A DNA stretch of 14,408 bases from Draconibacterium sp. Its GTDB lineage: Bacteria > Bacteroidota > Bacteroidia > Bacteroidales > Prolixibacteraceae. Where the stretch lies: the NCBI GenBank assembly GCA_030595485.1, contig JAUVDE010000041.1, forward strand, positions 1 to 14,408, in the 5' to 3' direction. Within the stretch, counting starts at the first letter, position 1; each line of letters begins with the position of its first letter. The notes beneath the pieces are model-generated. The model was not told the origin of the DNA. It did no database searches and saw only the letters and a list, made by a program, of their open reading frames with translations. The position numbers were made by a program, and so were the translations under genes. Below are positions 6,546 through 13,850 of the stretch, one piece after another.

Positions 6546-8018
6546 ATGAAAACCAGATCAACTATACTAGTTCTAATTTTTACGTGCCTTCTATTTAATC
6601 TATTTGCTCAGGGTACCGATTCTGATAAAATACTAAAATCATTCCATTCCATTTCCAGCCATGAACTTTTGGGTTTTGCTAAAGAATTAAGTTCTGAAAA
6701 GTATGCTGGCCGTTTGTCGGGTTCGCCCGAGTATTTAGAAGTTGCCAAATGGTGCGCGGGTAAATTTGAGGCGTGGGGGATTAAGGCGGCTAACAAGGGA
6801 AGTTATTTCCAATACTTTAAAAACGAATTTTCAGAAGTAAAATCGCTAGGTTCGGTGGTTTATTTTAACGGAACAGAGAAAATGTTTTTAGAGTTCCCCG
6901 GAGATTATCTTCCGGGTTCAAATTCAGCCAGTGGAAATGTTGAAGCCGAATTGGTTTATGTGGGGTATGGAATTACGGCACCGGAATTGGATTATGATGA
7001 TTATAAAAATGTAGATGTAGAAGGTAAAATTATCATCCTCGAATCCGGAATTCCTTATTCAAAAAATGATCCAACAATGGTAAAGTGGACGCCTTATGCT
7101 TATCATCGTGAGAAATTTAGAAATGCAGTAAAACATGGTGCGGCAGGAATGATTTATGCCAGCAAAATTGCAAATCCGAATACCATTAATTTAGATGGAT
7201 TTATATATGCACATGTCGATGCAAAAGTGGTTGAGCAAATTTTTACCGATGCTGGCAAAAATTACAAGGCAGTTAAAGCGCAACTTAAGAATATGAAGGT
7301 GGCATCGTTTGTTTTACCTGCTCAACAAAAAATATTTATTCGTGCAGAAACGGAATATTTCCCCGAAGCACAATCGTGTAATGTGGTGGGTTTAATCGAA
7401 GGTTCTGACCCTGGTTTAAAAGATGAAGTGCTTATTATTGGTGGTCATCTGGATGGGCAAGGACAGATGGGCGAGGTAGTATTTCCTGGAGCTTTGGATA
7501 ATGCATCCGGAGTTTCCGATATACTAGGGGCAGCAAAAGCTTTGGCAAATTCAGAAGTAAAACCGAAACGTTCGATACTTTTTATTCTTATTGGTGGCGA
7601 AGAATGTGGTTTGTATGGCGCAAAACAGTATTGCAACAAACCGCTTTTCCCCATCGAAAAAACGAAAATGATGATTAATCTTGATATGGTTGGCAACGGT
7701 ACAGGCTTTTTTGTAACCGGGGCAAAAACGCACACTCAACTTTTCAAACATTTTGAAGAGGCCAATAATAATTTTATTCATCGTAAAATTAGTACTTCCG
7801 AAGTGCGAAAAAATTATGGGCGTCCGCGTTCCGATGCTTCCATTTTTGAAGATGCCGGCATAAAAACTTTCGGACTTTGGACACAAGGTTCGGTTCATCC
7901 GGTTTATTACCACCATCCAATGGACAAAATAAATGTGCTAACTCCTGGAATTATGGAAGATGCAGCGAAGTTGCTTTATATTGGTGTTTTGGGCGTGGCA
8001 AATGATACCGATTTATAG
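6546..8018 (+). CDS. Secreted M28-family zinc metallopeptidase with PA-like region
   Basis: 490 residues from the ATG at 6546. A signal peptide covers about residues 1-22 (MKTRSTILVLIFTCLLF...), with cleavage near LFA-QG, so it is exported to the periplasm or outside. Residues about 120-240 resemble a PA (protease-associated) domain (AELVYVGYGI, then DVEGKIIIL, then AVKHGAAGMIYAS). The C-terminal M28 peptidase domain shows the full dinuclear-zinc set: H301 and D303 (GGHLDG), D318 (ALDNASG), E352/E353 (GGEECGLYG), D380 (NLDMVG) and H456 (YHHPMD). Active aminopeptidase or carboxypeptidase activity is therefore expected, but specificity is not readable. It starts 70 bases after the activase. A weak TACTTTTA element at 6516-6523 could give it a separate promoter, so membership of the hypD transcript is uncertain. 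Confidence 0.9.
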   Translation: MKTRSTILVLIFTCLLFNLFAQGTDSDKILKSFHSISSHELLGFAKELSSEKYAGRLSGSPEYLEVAKWCAGKFEAWGIKAANKGSYFQYFKNEFSEVKSLGSVVYFNGTEKMFLEFPGDYLPGSNSASGNVEAELVYVGYGITAPELDYDDYKNVDVEGKIIILESGIPYSKNDPTMVKWTPYAYHREKFRNAVKHGAAGMIYASKIANPNTINLDGFIYAHVDAKVVEQIFTDAGKNYKAVKAQLKNMKVASFVLPAQQKIFIRAETEYFPEAQSCNVVGLIEGSDPGLKDEVLIIGGHLDGQGQMGEVVFPGALDNASGVSDILGAAKALANSEVKPKRSILFILIGGEECGLYGAKQYCNKPLFPIEKTKMMINLDMVGNGTGFFVTGAKTHTQLFKHFEEANNNFIHRKISTSEVRKNYGRPRSDASIFEDAGIKTFGLWTQGSVHPVYYHHPMDKINVLTPGIMEDAAKLLYIGVLGVANDTDL

Positions 8019-8063
8019 TGAACCAATCGAGTTCTTTTGAGTTATCCTAAATAAAAACAAACT

Positions 8064-8861
8064 ATGCTATACGAAGGCAACATTTTAAAAATGAGAACCG
8101 AGCTGGATGATCCGGTAAAATATACTTTGCCAATTGGCGAAAACCGGATTGACATGAATGAGTTGGTTGGCAAGGAAATTAAAATGAGTTTTACCGGTCA
8201 GATTAACTGCATCTCGTGCGGTAAACGAACAAAGACATCGTTTAGTCAGGGCTTTTGTTACAATTGTTTACAAACAGCTCCCGAAGCCAGCGAGTCGGTT
8301 ATCCGTCCGGAGCTTTCGAAAACGCAATTTGGTATAGCGCGCGATCTGGAATGGGGACAAAAGAACGATCTCATCGACCATTATGTATACCTTGCAGTTT
8401 CGAATAAGGTAAAAGTTGGAGTTACCCGTAATCATCAAATACCAACACGTTGGATCGATCAGGGAGCCAGTTCTGCCATAAAATTGGCCATAACTCCAAA
8501 CCGACACATTGCCGGTGTAATTGAGGTGTTTCTAAAGCAACATTTTGCAGATAAAACCAATTGGCGTGCAATGTTAAAAAACGAAATTGCTCAAGATGCT
8601 GATTTGCCGAAAGAAAAACAAAAAGTTGTGGATTTGTTGCCTGCCGAACTTCGAAAGTATATCGATGCTGACAATGAAGTAACGAGTATTGAATATCCTG
8701 TGGAACAATTTCCAACCAAAATTGCAAGTATTGGATTTGATAAGTTACCTGAGATTGAAGGGAAATTGGCAGGAATAAAAGGACAGTACCTATTGTTTAA
8801 CGACAACCGGGTTTTAAATATCCGTAAACACAATGGTTACTTTTTGCGGGTAGAAATATAG
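8064..8861 (+). CDS. DUF2797 zinc-ribbon protein
   Basis: 265 residues. The N-terminal part has a zinc-ribbon-like four-Cys site, C49-x2-C52 and C65-x2-C68 (CISC, CYNC). A middle domain follows with YVYLA at 107-111, VKVGVTR at 116-122, R129-W130, E154 in VIEVFLKQHF and N166. The whole fits the DUF2797 family, whose function I do not know to be established. The order of Tyr, Gly, Arg, Glu and Asn resembles the GIY-YIG nuclease fold, which would imply nucleic-acid binding or cleavage; this is inference from spacing only. It starts 45 bases after the peptidase and is probably co-transcribed. Its last 25 coding bases overlap the 3' end of the opposing prenyl synthase gene. Confidence 0.82.
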   Translation: MLYEGNILKMRTELDDPVKYTLPIGENRIDMNELVGKEIKMSFTGQINCISCGKRTKTSFSQGFCYNCLQTAPEASESVIRPELSKTQFGIARDLEWGQKNDLIDHYVYLAVSNKVKVGVTRNHQIPTRWIDQGASSAIKLAITPNRHIAGVIEVFLKQHFADKTNWRAMLKNEIAQDADLPKEKQKVVDLLPAELRKYIDADNEVTSIEYPVEQFPTKIASIGFDKLPEIEGKLAGIKGQYLLFNDNRVLNIRKHNGYFLRVEI

Positions 8862-9811
8862 TTCATCAACTCGATGAGCGATTCCCGAGCTTCACAATCC
8901 GGGAATTCTTTTAATGCGTTTATTGCTTTGTCTTTAAACTCATTCATTTTAGTGTCGGCATATTCCAAACCTCCTTTGTCTATTACCATTTGAATAAGTT
9001 CATTTACTACTTCCGAATTTTTATTCTTGCGTTTTATCAGGCGAAGAATTCGTTTACGTTCGCCACGTTTTGCATTGTTTAACACGTACAAAAGTGGCAG
9101 GGTAATTTTCTTTTCTTTTATGTCGTTGCCAGTGGGTTTACCCAAAATTCCTTTGGCCTGATAATCGAAAATATCGTCTTTTATTTGAAAAGCAATTCCG
9201 GCATCTTGCCCAATACGGTACATTTTTTCAACAATCTCTTCATTGTCGGTTGCCGATGCTGCACCGATAGCCATGCTGGTTGCAATTAATGAAGCTGTTT
9301 TTTTTCTGATGATTTCAAAGTAAGTTTCATCATCAATGTCCAGTTTCCGGCTTTTTTTCATTTGTAGAATTTCGCCTTCGGCCATGTCTTGAACAGCGCG
9401 CGAAATTAAATGCAGAAAGTTGTATTTTTTTTGTTCGAGCTGTAGCAGTAAACCACGTGCTAAAATATAGTCGCCAACTAAAACAGCTAGTTTATTTCGC
9501 CAAAGCCCTTTTACCGAGAAGGAACCACGGCGTTCATACGATTCATCAACTACATCGTCGTGGACGAGAGTTGCAGTGTGAAGTAACTCGACAGAACATG
9601 CCGCTAGTTTCGAAAATTCGTTGGTTCCGCCGTGTAATTTAGCCGAAAGAAAAACAAAAATTGGGCGAAGCTGTTTGCCTTTGGTGCGGTACAAATAATT
9701 CAGAATTGTACCAAGAAGAGGTATGTCGCTTTGCAAGGATTTTTTAAAATAGGGTTCGAACTCATTCAGTTCGGTTTGAATCGGCGATTTAATCTTTTTT
9801 ATTGTTGTCAT
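8837..9811 (-). CDS. Long-chain polyprenyl diphosphate synthase
   Basis: 324 residues. This trans-isoprenyl diphosphate synthase of the IspB type adds isopentenyl units to an allylic primer to make the side chain of a quinone, here probably menaquinone. It shows the GKQLRP substrate motif (45-50), the first Asp-rich motif DDVVD (85-89) in HTATLVHDDVVDES, and the second, DDIFD (212-216) in FQIKDDIFDY. The small residues Ala80 and Thr81 just before the first motif, and the close match to the IspB context, point to a long-chain product (C35 or more) and not farnesyl diphosphate; exact chain length cannot be read. Length is typical. It is convergent with, and overlaps by 25 bases, the DUF2797 gene. 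It is divergent from the ArsR-type gene. Confidence 0.9.
   Translation of the reverse strand: MTTIKKIKSPIQTELNEFEPYFKKSLQSDIPLLGTILNYLYRTKGKQLRPIFVFLSAKLHGGTNEFSKLAACSVELLHTATLVHDDVVDESYERRGSFSVKGLWRNKLAVLVGDYILARGLLLQLEQKKYNFLHLISRAVQDMAEGEILQMKKSRKLDIDDETYFEIIRKKTASLIATSMAIGAASATDNEEIVEKMYRIGQDAGIAFQIKDDIFDYQAKGILGKPTGNDIKEKKITLPLLYVLNNAKRGERKRILRLIKRKNKNSEVVNELIQMVIDKGGLEYADTKMNEFKDKAINALKEFPDCEARESLIELMNYISTRKK
8881..8912 (+). terminator. Weak intrinsic terminator inside the opposing gene
   Basis: ATTCCCG (8881-8887) and CGGGAAT (8900-8906) form a perfect 7-bp GC-rich stem with a 12-nt loop, followed by TCTTTT. It lies 20 bases after the DUF2797 stop codon but entirely inside the C-terminal coding region of the prenyl synthase gene on the other strand. 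The interrupted U tract makes it weaker than the window's other terminators. Confidence 0.45.
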
Positions 9812-9861
9812 TACTACCCTAAGCCCATTTTATTTACTCGAACGAACATAGAATAATTTCA

Positions 9862-9904
9862 CCTAAAAACAGCGCATTTTAGGAAAAAAATAGTTAAAAA
9901 CTAT
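9862..9904. repeat. Two inverted repeats between ispB-like and arsR-like genes
   Basis: CCTAAAA (9862-9868) with TTTTAGG (9877-9883), 8-nt spacer, and ATAGTT (9890-9895) with AACTAT (9899-9904), 3-nt spacer, lie in the 181-base divergent gap. Neither has a U tract in a useful orientation for a terminator. They could be operator sites or 5'-leader hairpins of the prenyl synthase transcript. In AT-rich DNA such short repeats can arise by chance. Confidence 0.35.
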
Positions 9905-9938
9905 GTTTCTATAATTTGAAATTGTTCTTGATTCTGAT

Positions 9939-9973
9939 TTTGATATATCTATTCTTAAATATTTATATATTTG
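9939..9973 (+). promoter_or_regulatory. Promoter of the ArsR-type regulator gene
   Basis: TATATTTG at 9966-9973 is an exact match to the Bacteroidota -7 element TAnnTTTG. A TTTG is at 9939-9942, 23 bases upstream, at the long end of the usual spacing. Transcription would start near 9980, about 13 bases before the ATG at 9993, so the leader is very short. Confidence 0.5.
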
Positions 9974-9993
9974 TATTCTTAAAGATTTAGATA
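9950..9993 (+). repeat. Tandem direct repeat, candidate operator of the ArsR-type gene
   Basis: Two 20-base copies, at 9950-9969 and 9974-9993, start with TATTCTTAAA, share ATTTA and ATA blocks and differ at only 2 of 20 positions (T to G twice). They are offset by 24 bases. The first overlaps the spacer and the start of the -7 element; the second spans the expected transcription start and ends on the first base of the ATG. This placement is what an autorepressor would need to block initiation. The role is inferred. Confidence 0.5.
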
Positions 9994-10295
9994 TGGTAGA
10001 TATCAAGGAGTTAAATGTAGAAAGATTGGAAATTGCAGCCAGTATGTTAAAGGCAATGGCTCATCCAATGCGTATTGCAATTTTAAAACATCTTGAGGGT
10101 GGTAAAAAGCTTACTGTTACAGAGATACATGAATTATTGGGGATTGAGCAATCGACCACTTCTCACCATTTGGGTATTTTACGCGACAAGGGTGTTTTGT
10201 GTTCGAAACGTGAAGGCAAGAATACTTTCTACTTTTTAAAATACACAATTTTAGGTCAGATTATTGATTGTTTAGAGACCTGTACCTGCGAATAG
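9993..10295 (+). CDS. ArsR-family winged-helix transcriptional regulator
   Basis: 100 residues, the normal length for ArsR/SmtB repressors. The winged helix runs from about residue 15 to 82: LKAMAHPMRIAILKHL, then the recognition helix region EQSTTSHHLGILRDKGVL (52-69), then the wing REGKNTFYFL. The classic ELCVCDL arsenic site is absent (HELLGIEQ here). Cysteines are at 70, 93, 97 and 99, and the last three form a C-x3-C-x-C tail that could bind a metal or sense thiol chemistry. It acts as a dimeric DNA-binding protein, probably autoregulated through the repeat at 9950-9993. No transporter or metal-resistance gene is adjacent, so the regulon and ligand are unknown. It is monocistronic, with its own promoter and terminator. 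Confidence 0.87.
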   Translation: MVDIKELNVERLEIAASMLKAMAHPMRIAILKHLEGGKKLTVTEIHELLGIEQSTTSHHLGILRDKGVLCSKREGKNTFYFLKYTILGQIIDCLETCTCE

Positions 10296-10313
10296 GCGAA
10301 ACAAAATATATAG

Positions 10314-10342
10314 AAGCCACTTATTTCTGAGTGGCTTTTTTT
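10314..10342 (+). terminator. Intrinsic terminator of the ArsR-type gene
   Basis: AAGCCACT (10314-10321) pairs perfectly with AGTGGCTT (10330-10337) across an 8-nt loop, followed by an unbroken T tract to 10342. It lies 19 bases after the stop codon and is a textbook rho-independent terminator. Confidence 0.9.
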
Positions 10343-10359
10343 ATGCGCATTTTTTCAAG

Positions 10360-10391
10360 AAAAACACCCGAAGACTTTCGCCAACGGGTGT
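10360..10391 (-). terminator. Intrinsic terminator of rmlB
   Basis: ACACCCG (10364-10370) and CGGGTGT (10385-10391) form a perfect 7-bp stem with a 14-nt loop. Read on the minus strand, a TTTTT run (complement of 10360-10364) follows. It lies 56 bases beyond the rmlB stop and back-to-back with the arsR terminator, which keeps the two convergent transcripts apart. Confidence 0.8.
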
Positions 10392-10446
10392 AAATAAAGT
10401 ATTGTTTATTAAGAATCCTTTTCAAAATTGTCACTTTATAGTGTTT

Positions 10447-11499
10447 TTACCTTTTTTCGTATTGTTCCTGATAGTATTTTTTATAATCGCCTGAGGTAAC
10501 ATTTTCTAACCATTCGGTATTTTCAAGGTACCAATCAATGGTAAGTTCAATGCCTTCTTCAAACTGAAGCGATGGTTCCCATCCTAATTCATTTTTAAAT
10601 TTGGTGGCATCAATGGCATAACGCAAATCGTGCCCGGCACGGTCTTTTACGTAGGTAATTAGTTTTTCCGATTCACCAACCGGGCGTCCTAATTTCTCAT
10701 CCATTTTTTTGCACATCACCTTAATTAAATCAATGTTAGTCCATTCGTTAAAACCGCCAATGTTATAGGTTTCACCAATTTTACCTTTGTGGTAAATTAC
10801 ATCAATTGCGCGAGCATGGTCAACTACCCAAAGCCAATCGCGAACATTTTCGCCTTTGCCATAAACAGGTAAAGGTTTGTTGTTTTTAATGTTGTGTATA
10901 AAAAGTGGTATCAGTTTCTCTGGAAACTGGAATGAGCCGTAATTATTAGAGCAATTTGATATTACTGATGGCAGGCCAAAAGTGTCGAGGTAAGCTCGTA
11001 CAAAGTGGTCGGAGCTAGCTTTTGATGCTGAATATGGGCTATGTGGATCGTAGCTGGTTTCTTCAGTAAACATTCCCTCTGCACCCAATGAACCATAAAC
11101 TTCATCAGTTGAAATGTGATAAAAACGTTTCCCTGAGAAATCATCTTTCCAAATGTGTTTTGCCGAATTCAATAAATTCACTGTACCAATTACATTGGTG
11201 AAAACAAATTCAGTTGGATTTGAGATAGACCTATCAACATGTGATTCAGCCGCCAAATGAATTACACCATCGAACTGCCTTTCTTCAAACAAGTTCTGTA
11301 TAAATTCACTATCAACAATATCGCCTTTTACAAACTCGTAATTGGGCTTGTTCTCAATATCTTTCAGGTTATTCAAATTTCCGGCATAGGTAAGTTTATC
11401 AAGATTCACTATTTCATAATCAGGATATTTCTCAACAAATAAGCGAACAACATGCGAGCCGATAAAACCTGCGCCACCAGTTATAAGAATTGTTTTCAT
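10447..11499 (-). CDS. rmlB: dTDP-glucose 4,6-dehydratase
   Basis: 350 residues, typical of RmlB/RfbB. It converts dTDP-glucose to dTDP-4-keto-6-deoxyglucose, the second step toward dTDP-rhamnose and other deoxysugars of surface polysaccharides; it is cytosolic and NAD-dependent. The Rossmann motif GGAGFIG is at 8-14. HLAAESHVDRSI (81-92) is a family signature. The catalytic triad region is STDEVYG with Thr131, Asp132 and Glu133, and the YxxxK pair is Tyr156 and Lys160 (YSASK). NNYG and RDWLWVVDHARA are also present. rmlA, rmlC and rmlD are not in the window, so they must lie elsewhere. It follows galE in the same direction with a 71-base gap. It ends at the terminator at 10360-10391. Confidence 0.95.
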   Translation of the reverse strand: MKTILITGGAGFIGSHVVRLFVEKYPDYEIVNLDKLTYAGNLNNLKDIENKPNYEFVKGDIVDSEFIQNLFEERQFDGVIHLAAESHVDRSISNPTEFVFTNVIGTVNLLNSAKHIWKDDFSGKRFYHISTDEVYGSLGAEGMFTEETSYDPHSPYSASKASSDHFVRAYLDTFGLPSVISNCSNNYGSFQFPEKLIPLFIHNIKNNKPLPVYGKGENVRDWLWVVDHARAIDVIYHKGKIGETYNIGGFNEWTNIDLIKVMCKKMDEKLGRPVGESEKLITYVKDRAGHDLRYAIDATKFKNELGWEPSLQFEEGIELTIDWYLENTEWLENVTSGDYKKYYQEQYEKR

Positions 11500-11570
11500 A
11501 CTAATAATTTTGGGTTAAAAATAAGGTAAAAGAATAAGATTAAAGCGAAGCAATAACTATTTAAAAACAG

Positions 11571-12599
11571 CTATTTGATGCCTCTTAGTTTTTTCTCCCA
11601 CAACCAGGCCGAAAGTAGTGTCTCTTCCAACTCTTTCTCAGCTTTCCATCCTAACTCTTCGTTAGCGAAAGTGGTGTCAGCCCAAATTTTTTCAATATCA
11701 CCGGCACGACGACCAACAATTTTGTAGTTCAACTTTACACCTGTGGCTTTCTCAAAACCATTTACAACTTCCAAAACCGATAAACCATTTCCGGTTCCCA
11801 GATTGAAGATTTCGTAATTCTTTTTGTTTTTGCCTTCTAATAAGCGAGCAATTGCAACAACATGAGCTTTTGCTAAATCAACCACATTAATGTAATCACG
11901 AACTGCCGAACCATCAATCGTATCGTAATCATCGCCAAATACCATAAGCTCGTCGCGTAAACCAGCGGCAGTTTGAGTAATAAAGGGTACAAGATTTTGT
12001 GGTACTCCCAACGGAAGTTCGCCAATTATTGCTGTTGGATGTGCTCCGATTGGATTAAAGTAACGCAATGCAATTCCTGTAATTTCAGGATGTGCTGCAA
12101 TTGAATCGCTTAAAATATCTTCGTTTACACGTTTGGTATTTCCATATGGCGACTCGGCATCTTTACGCGGAGTTTTTTCGGTTACCGGTAACACATCGGG
12201 CTGTCCATAAACGGTACACGACGATGAGAATACAATGTTTGCTACACCATATTTCACTTGGCAATCCATTAAGTTCATTAACGAAACCAAATTATTTCGA
12301 TAGTACATTAAAGGTTTCTGAACAGACTCTCCAACCGCTTTTGAAGCTGCAAAATGAATAATAGCCTCAATTCCAGGAGTTCTTGCGAAAAAGTTATCAG
12401 TCTTTGCTTTATCAGCTAAGTCGAACTGTTCGAAGGCTGGTTTAATGCCCGAAATTTTTTCAATGTTATCTAAAACATCTGCACTTGAATTTGATAAGTT
12501 GTCAACTACAACAACTTCGTAACCTGAGTTCTGCAACTCGACAACTGTGTGAGAACCAATGTATCCGGTTCCGCCTGTAACTAAAATCTTTTTTGCCAT
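11571..12599 (-). CDS. galE: UDP-glucose 4-epimerase
   Basis: 342 residues, typical length. It interconverts UDP-glucose and UDP-galactose with bound NAD in the cytosol, feeding galactose catabolism and polysaccharide synthesis. The Rossmann motif GGTGYIG is at 9-15, followed by SHTVVEL and VVDNLSNSS as in GalE. The active-site strand is FSSSCTVYG (124-132), with Cys128 where many relatives have Ala. The YxxxK pair is Tyr152 and Lys156 (PYGNTK). RYFNPIGAHP and the RDYINVVDLAKAH signature confirm GalE over related decarboxylases. It is preceded by its own promoter at 12619-12626 and probably reads on into rmlB. It is divergent from the HU-SPOR gene. Confidence 0.95.
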   Translation of the reverse strand: MAKKILVTGGTGYIGSHTVVELQNSGYEVVVVDNLSNSSADVLDNIEKISGIKPAFEQFDLADKAKTDNFFARTPGIEAIIHFAASKAVGESVQKPLMYYRNNLVSLMNLMDCQVKYGVANIVFSSSCTVYGQPDVLPVTEKTPRKDAESPYGNTKRVNEDILSDSIAAHPEITGIALRYFNPIGAHPTAIIGELPLGVPQNLVPFITQTAAGLRDELMVFGDDYDTIDGSAVRDYINVVDLAKAHVVAIARLLEGKNKKNYEIFNLGTGNGLSVLEVVNGFEKATGVKLNYKIVGRRAGDIEKIWADTTFANEELGWKAEKELEETLLSAWLWEKKLRGIK

Positions 12600-12618
12600 T
12601 GTTATTTGGTTTGAACTG

Positions 12619-12626
12619 CAAAAGTA
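12619..12626 (-). promoter_or_regulatory. galE promoter -7 element
   Basis: The minus strand reads TACTTTTG here, an exact TAnnTTTG match, followed by CA as is common in Bacteroidota. Transcription would begin about 13 bases before the galE ATG. No clear TTTG -33 element is seen at the expected distance. Confidence 0.5.
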
Positions 12627-12700
12627 GCAAAAACTATGTATTACGTTCGTGTTTTTTTCGGGGGTTTATCAATGGTTTTCAAAAACTTAATCTTTGGTTT

Positions 12701-12733
12701 TTTGCCCTAATCCACAGATGTTTCCTATTTTTA
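12701..12733 (+). promoter_or_regulatory. Promoter of the HU-SPOR gene
   Basis: TTTG (12701-12704) and TATTTTTA (12726-12733), 21 bases apart, fit the Bacteroidota promoter with one change in the last base of the -7 element. The start of transcription would be near 12740, just ahead of the GTG at 12752. This supports the GTG and argues against the longer open frame that begins at 12593. Confidence 0.45.
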
Positions 12734-12751
12734 CAAGCTAAATTATTAATT

Positions 12752-13843
12752 GTGGACTTCGGAAAATACATACACGAACTTCTTTTAGAGAACGATATTG
12801 TTATTGTTCCCGGCTTTGGCGCCTTTGTTTCTGAGTATAAACCGGCAGAAATTAGCAACGATGGCGACGAGATGAAACCTCCTTCAAAAGTTGTTTCATT
12901 TAATCAGCAGATTCGGAATAACGATGGTTTGCTGGTGGGGCATGTAGCCGAGAATAAACGCATTTCGCATTACGATGCCCTAAAACGCATTGAAAAAGAA
13001 CGCGAAAATATTCTTTATAAATTAGATAGTGGCGAGCAAGTTGAAATAGATGAAGTTGGCATTTTATTCTACACCGACGAAAACACAATTGCATTTAAGG
13101 CTGAAGAAGATGAAAACCTTCTTCTAGATTCGTTTGGATTAGAAGCCACCACAATTGCAGTTGAAGAAGAAACTGTTGAAGAAGAACCGGAAGTTGTTCC
13201 TCCGTTTATTCCTGAAGATGAGGAGATTGATGAACCAACAATTCAGGAAGAAATTGAAGAAGAAAAATCTCCTGAAGTAGAGGAAACAATTGTGGAACCG
13301 GCGCCAATTCCGGTTACAGAACCGATACCTGAAAAAATAAAAGTTGAAGAAGAAGCTCAAGAAGAAAAGAAAAAACGCGGCTGGTTGTGGTTATTTCTCG
13401 TACTGATTCCTTTAATTGCTGTTTCTGTTTTTATTTTCATGAAAGGCAATGAAGATGGAGCTGCAGACAAAGCAAAAGAAACTACTAAGTCGGCAGTGAT
13501 AGAGGAGCCAGCTATAGTTTCACAAGATACTGTTGAAGTTTTTGCAAAAGATACTTTGCCTGCTATTCAGAAAGACTCGGTAATTGTTGAAGAAACAAAA
13601 GTAGTCGATACAAATGTGCCAAAATACTATTTGGTAGGAGGAAGTTTCGCGGTTGAAGAAAATGCTGAAACCTATTTGAATGAACTAAAAGCAAGAGGGT
13701 TCGATGCTTTCCATGTGGGTAAAAAGGGACGATTCTTTATTATTGGAATTGGAACTTACGATACTTTTGGTCTGGCAGAAAAAGCCAAACAAGAATTCAT
13801 GACCAACAATCCCGGCTCAGAAGTTTGGGTGTATAAAAAATAG
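12752..13843 (+). CDS. HU-like (CCDC81-type) membrane protein with SPOR domain
   Basis: 363 residues from the GTG at 12752. The frame is open back to 12593, but the extra part lacks domain sequence and runs through the divergent galE promoter region. Residues 1-60 (VDFGKYIHELLLENDIVIVPGFGAF...) and about 61-130 look like the paired HU-CCDC81_bac domains of Bacteroidota, relatives of the DNA-binding HU/IHF fold. A Glu/Pro-rich acidic linker spans about 137-200. KKKR (207-209 region) precedes one membrane helix (211-230), so the N-terminus should be cytoplasmic. A periplasmic linker leads to a SPOR domain (291-361: YYLVGGSFAVEENAETYLNELKARGF...), which in known cases binds glycan strands lacking stem peptides at division septa. 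The protein would thus connect the cytoplasm, perhaps DNA, to septal peptidoglycan. DNA binding is inferred. Confidence 0.88.
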   Translation: MDFGKYIHELLLENDIVIVPGFGAFVSEYKPAEISNDGDEMKPPSKVVSFNQQIRNNDGLLVGHVAENKRISHYDALKRIEKERENILYKLDSGEQVEIDEVGILFYTDENTIAFKAEEDENLLLDSFGLEATTIAVEEETVEEEPEVVPPFIPEDEEIDEPTIQEEIEEEKSPEVEETIVEPAPIPVTEPIPEKIKVEEEAQEEKKKRGWLWLFLVLIPLIAVSVFIFMKGNEDGAADKAKETTKSAVIEEPAIVSQDTVEVFAKDTLPAIQKDSVIVEETKVVDTNVPKYYLVGGSFAVEENAETYLNELKARGFDAFHVGKKGRFFIIGIGTYDTFGLAEKAKQEFMTNNPGSEVWVYKK

Positions 13844-13850
13844 TTTTCGT

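Noticed and set aside
12593..12751. 53-residue N-terminal extension of the HU-SPOR protein
   Set aside because: It overlaps the galE start and both divergent promoter candidates, and the HU-like domain begins right at the GTG.
13139..13360. Antisense open frame rich in Phe, Asn and Arg
   Set aside because: It is the mirror of GAA-rich codons in the acidic linker of the HU-SPOR gene; its composition is an artefact.
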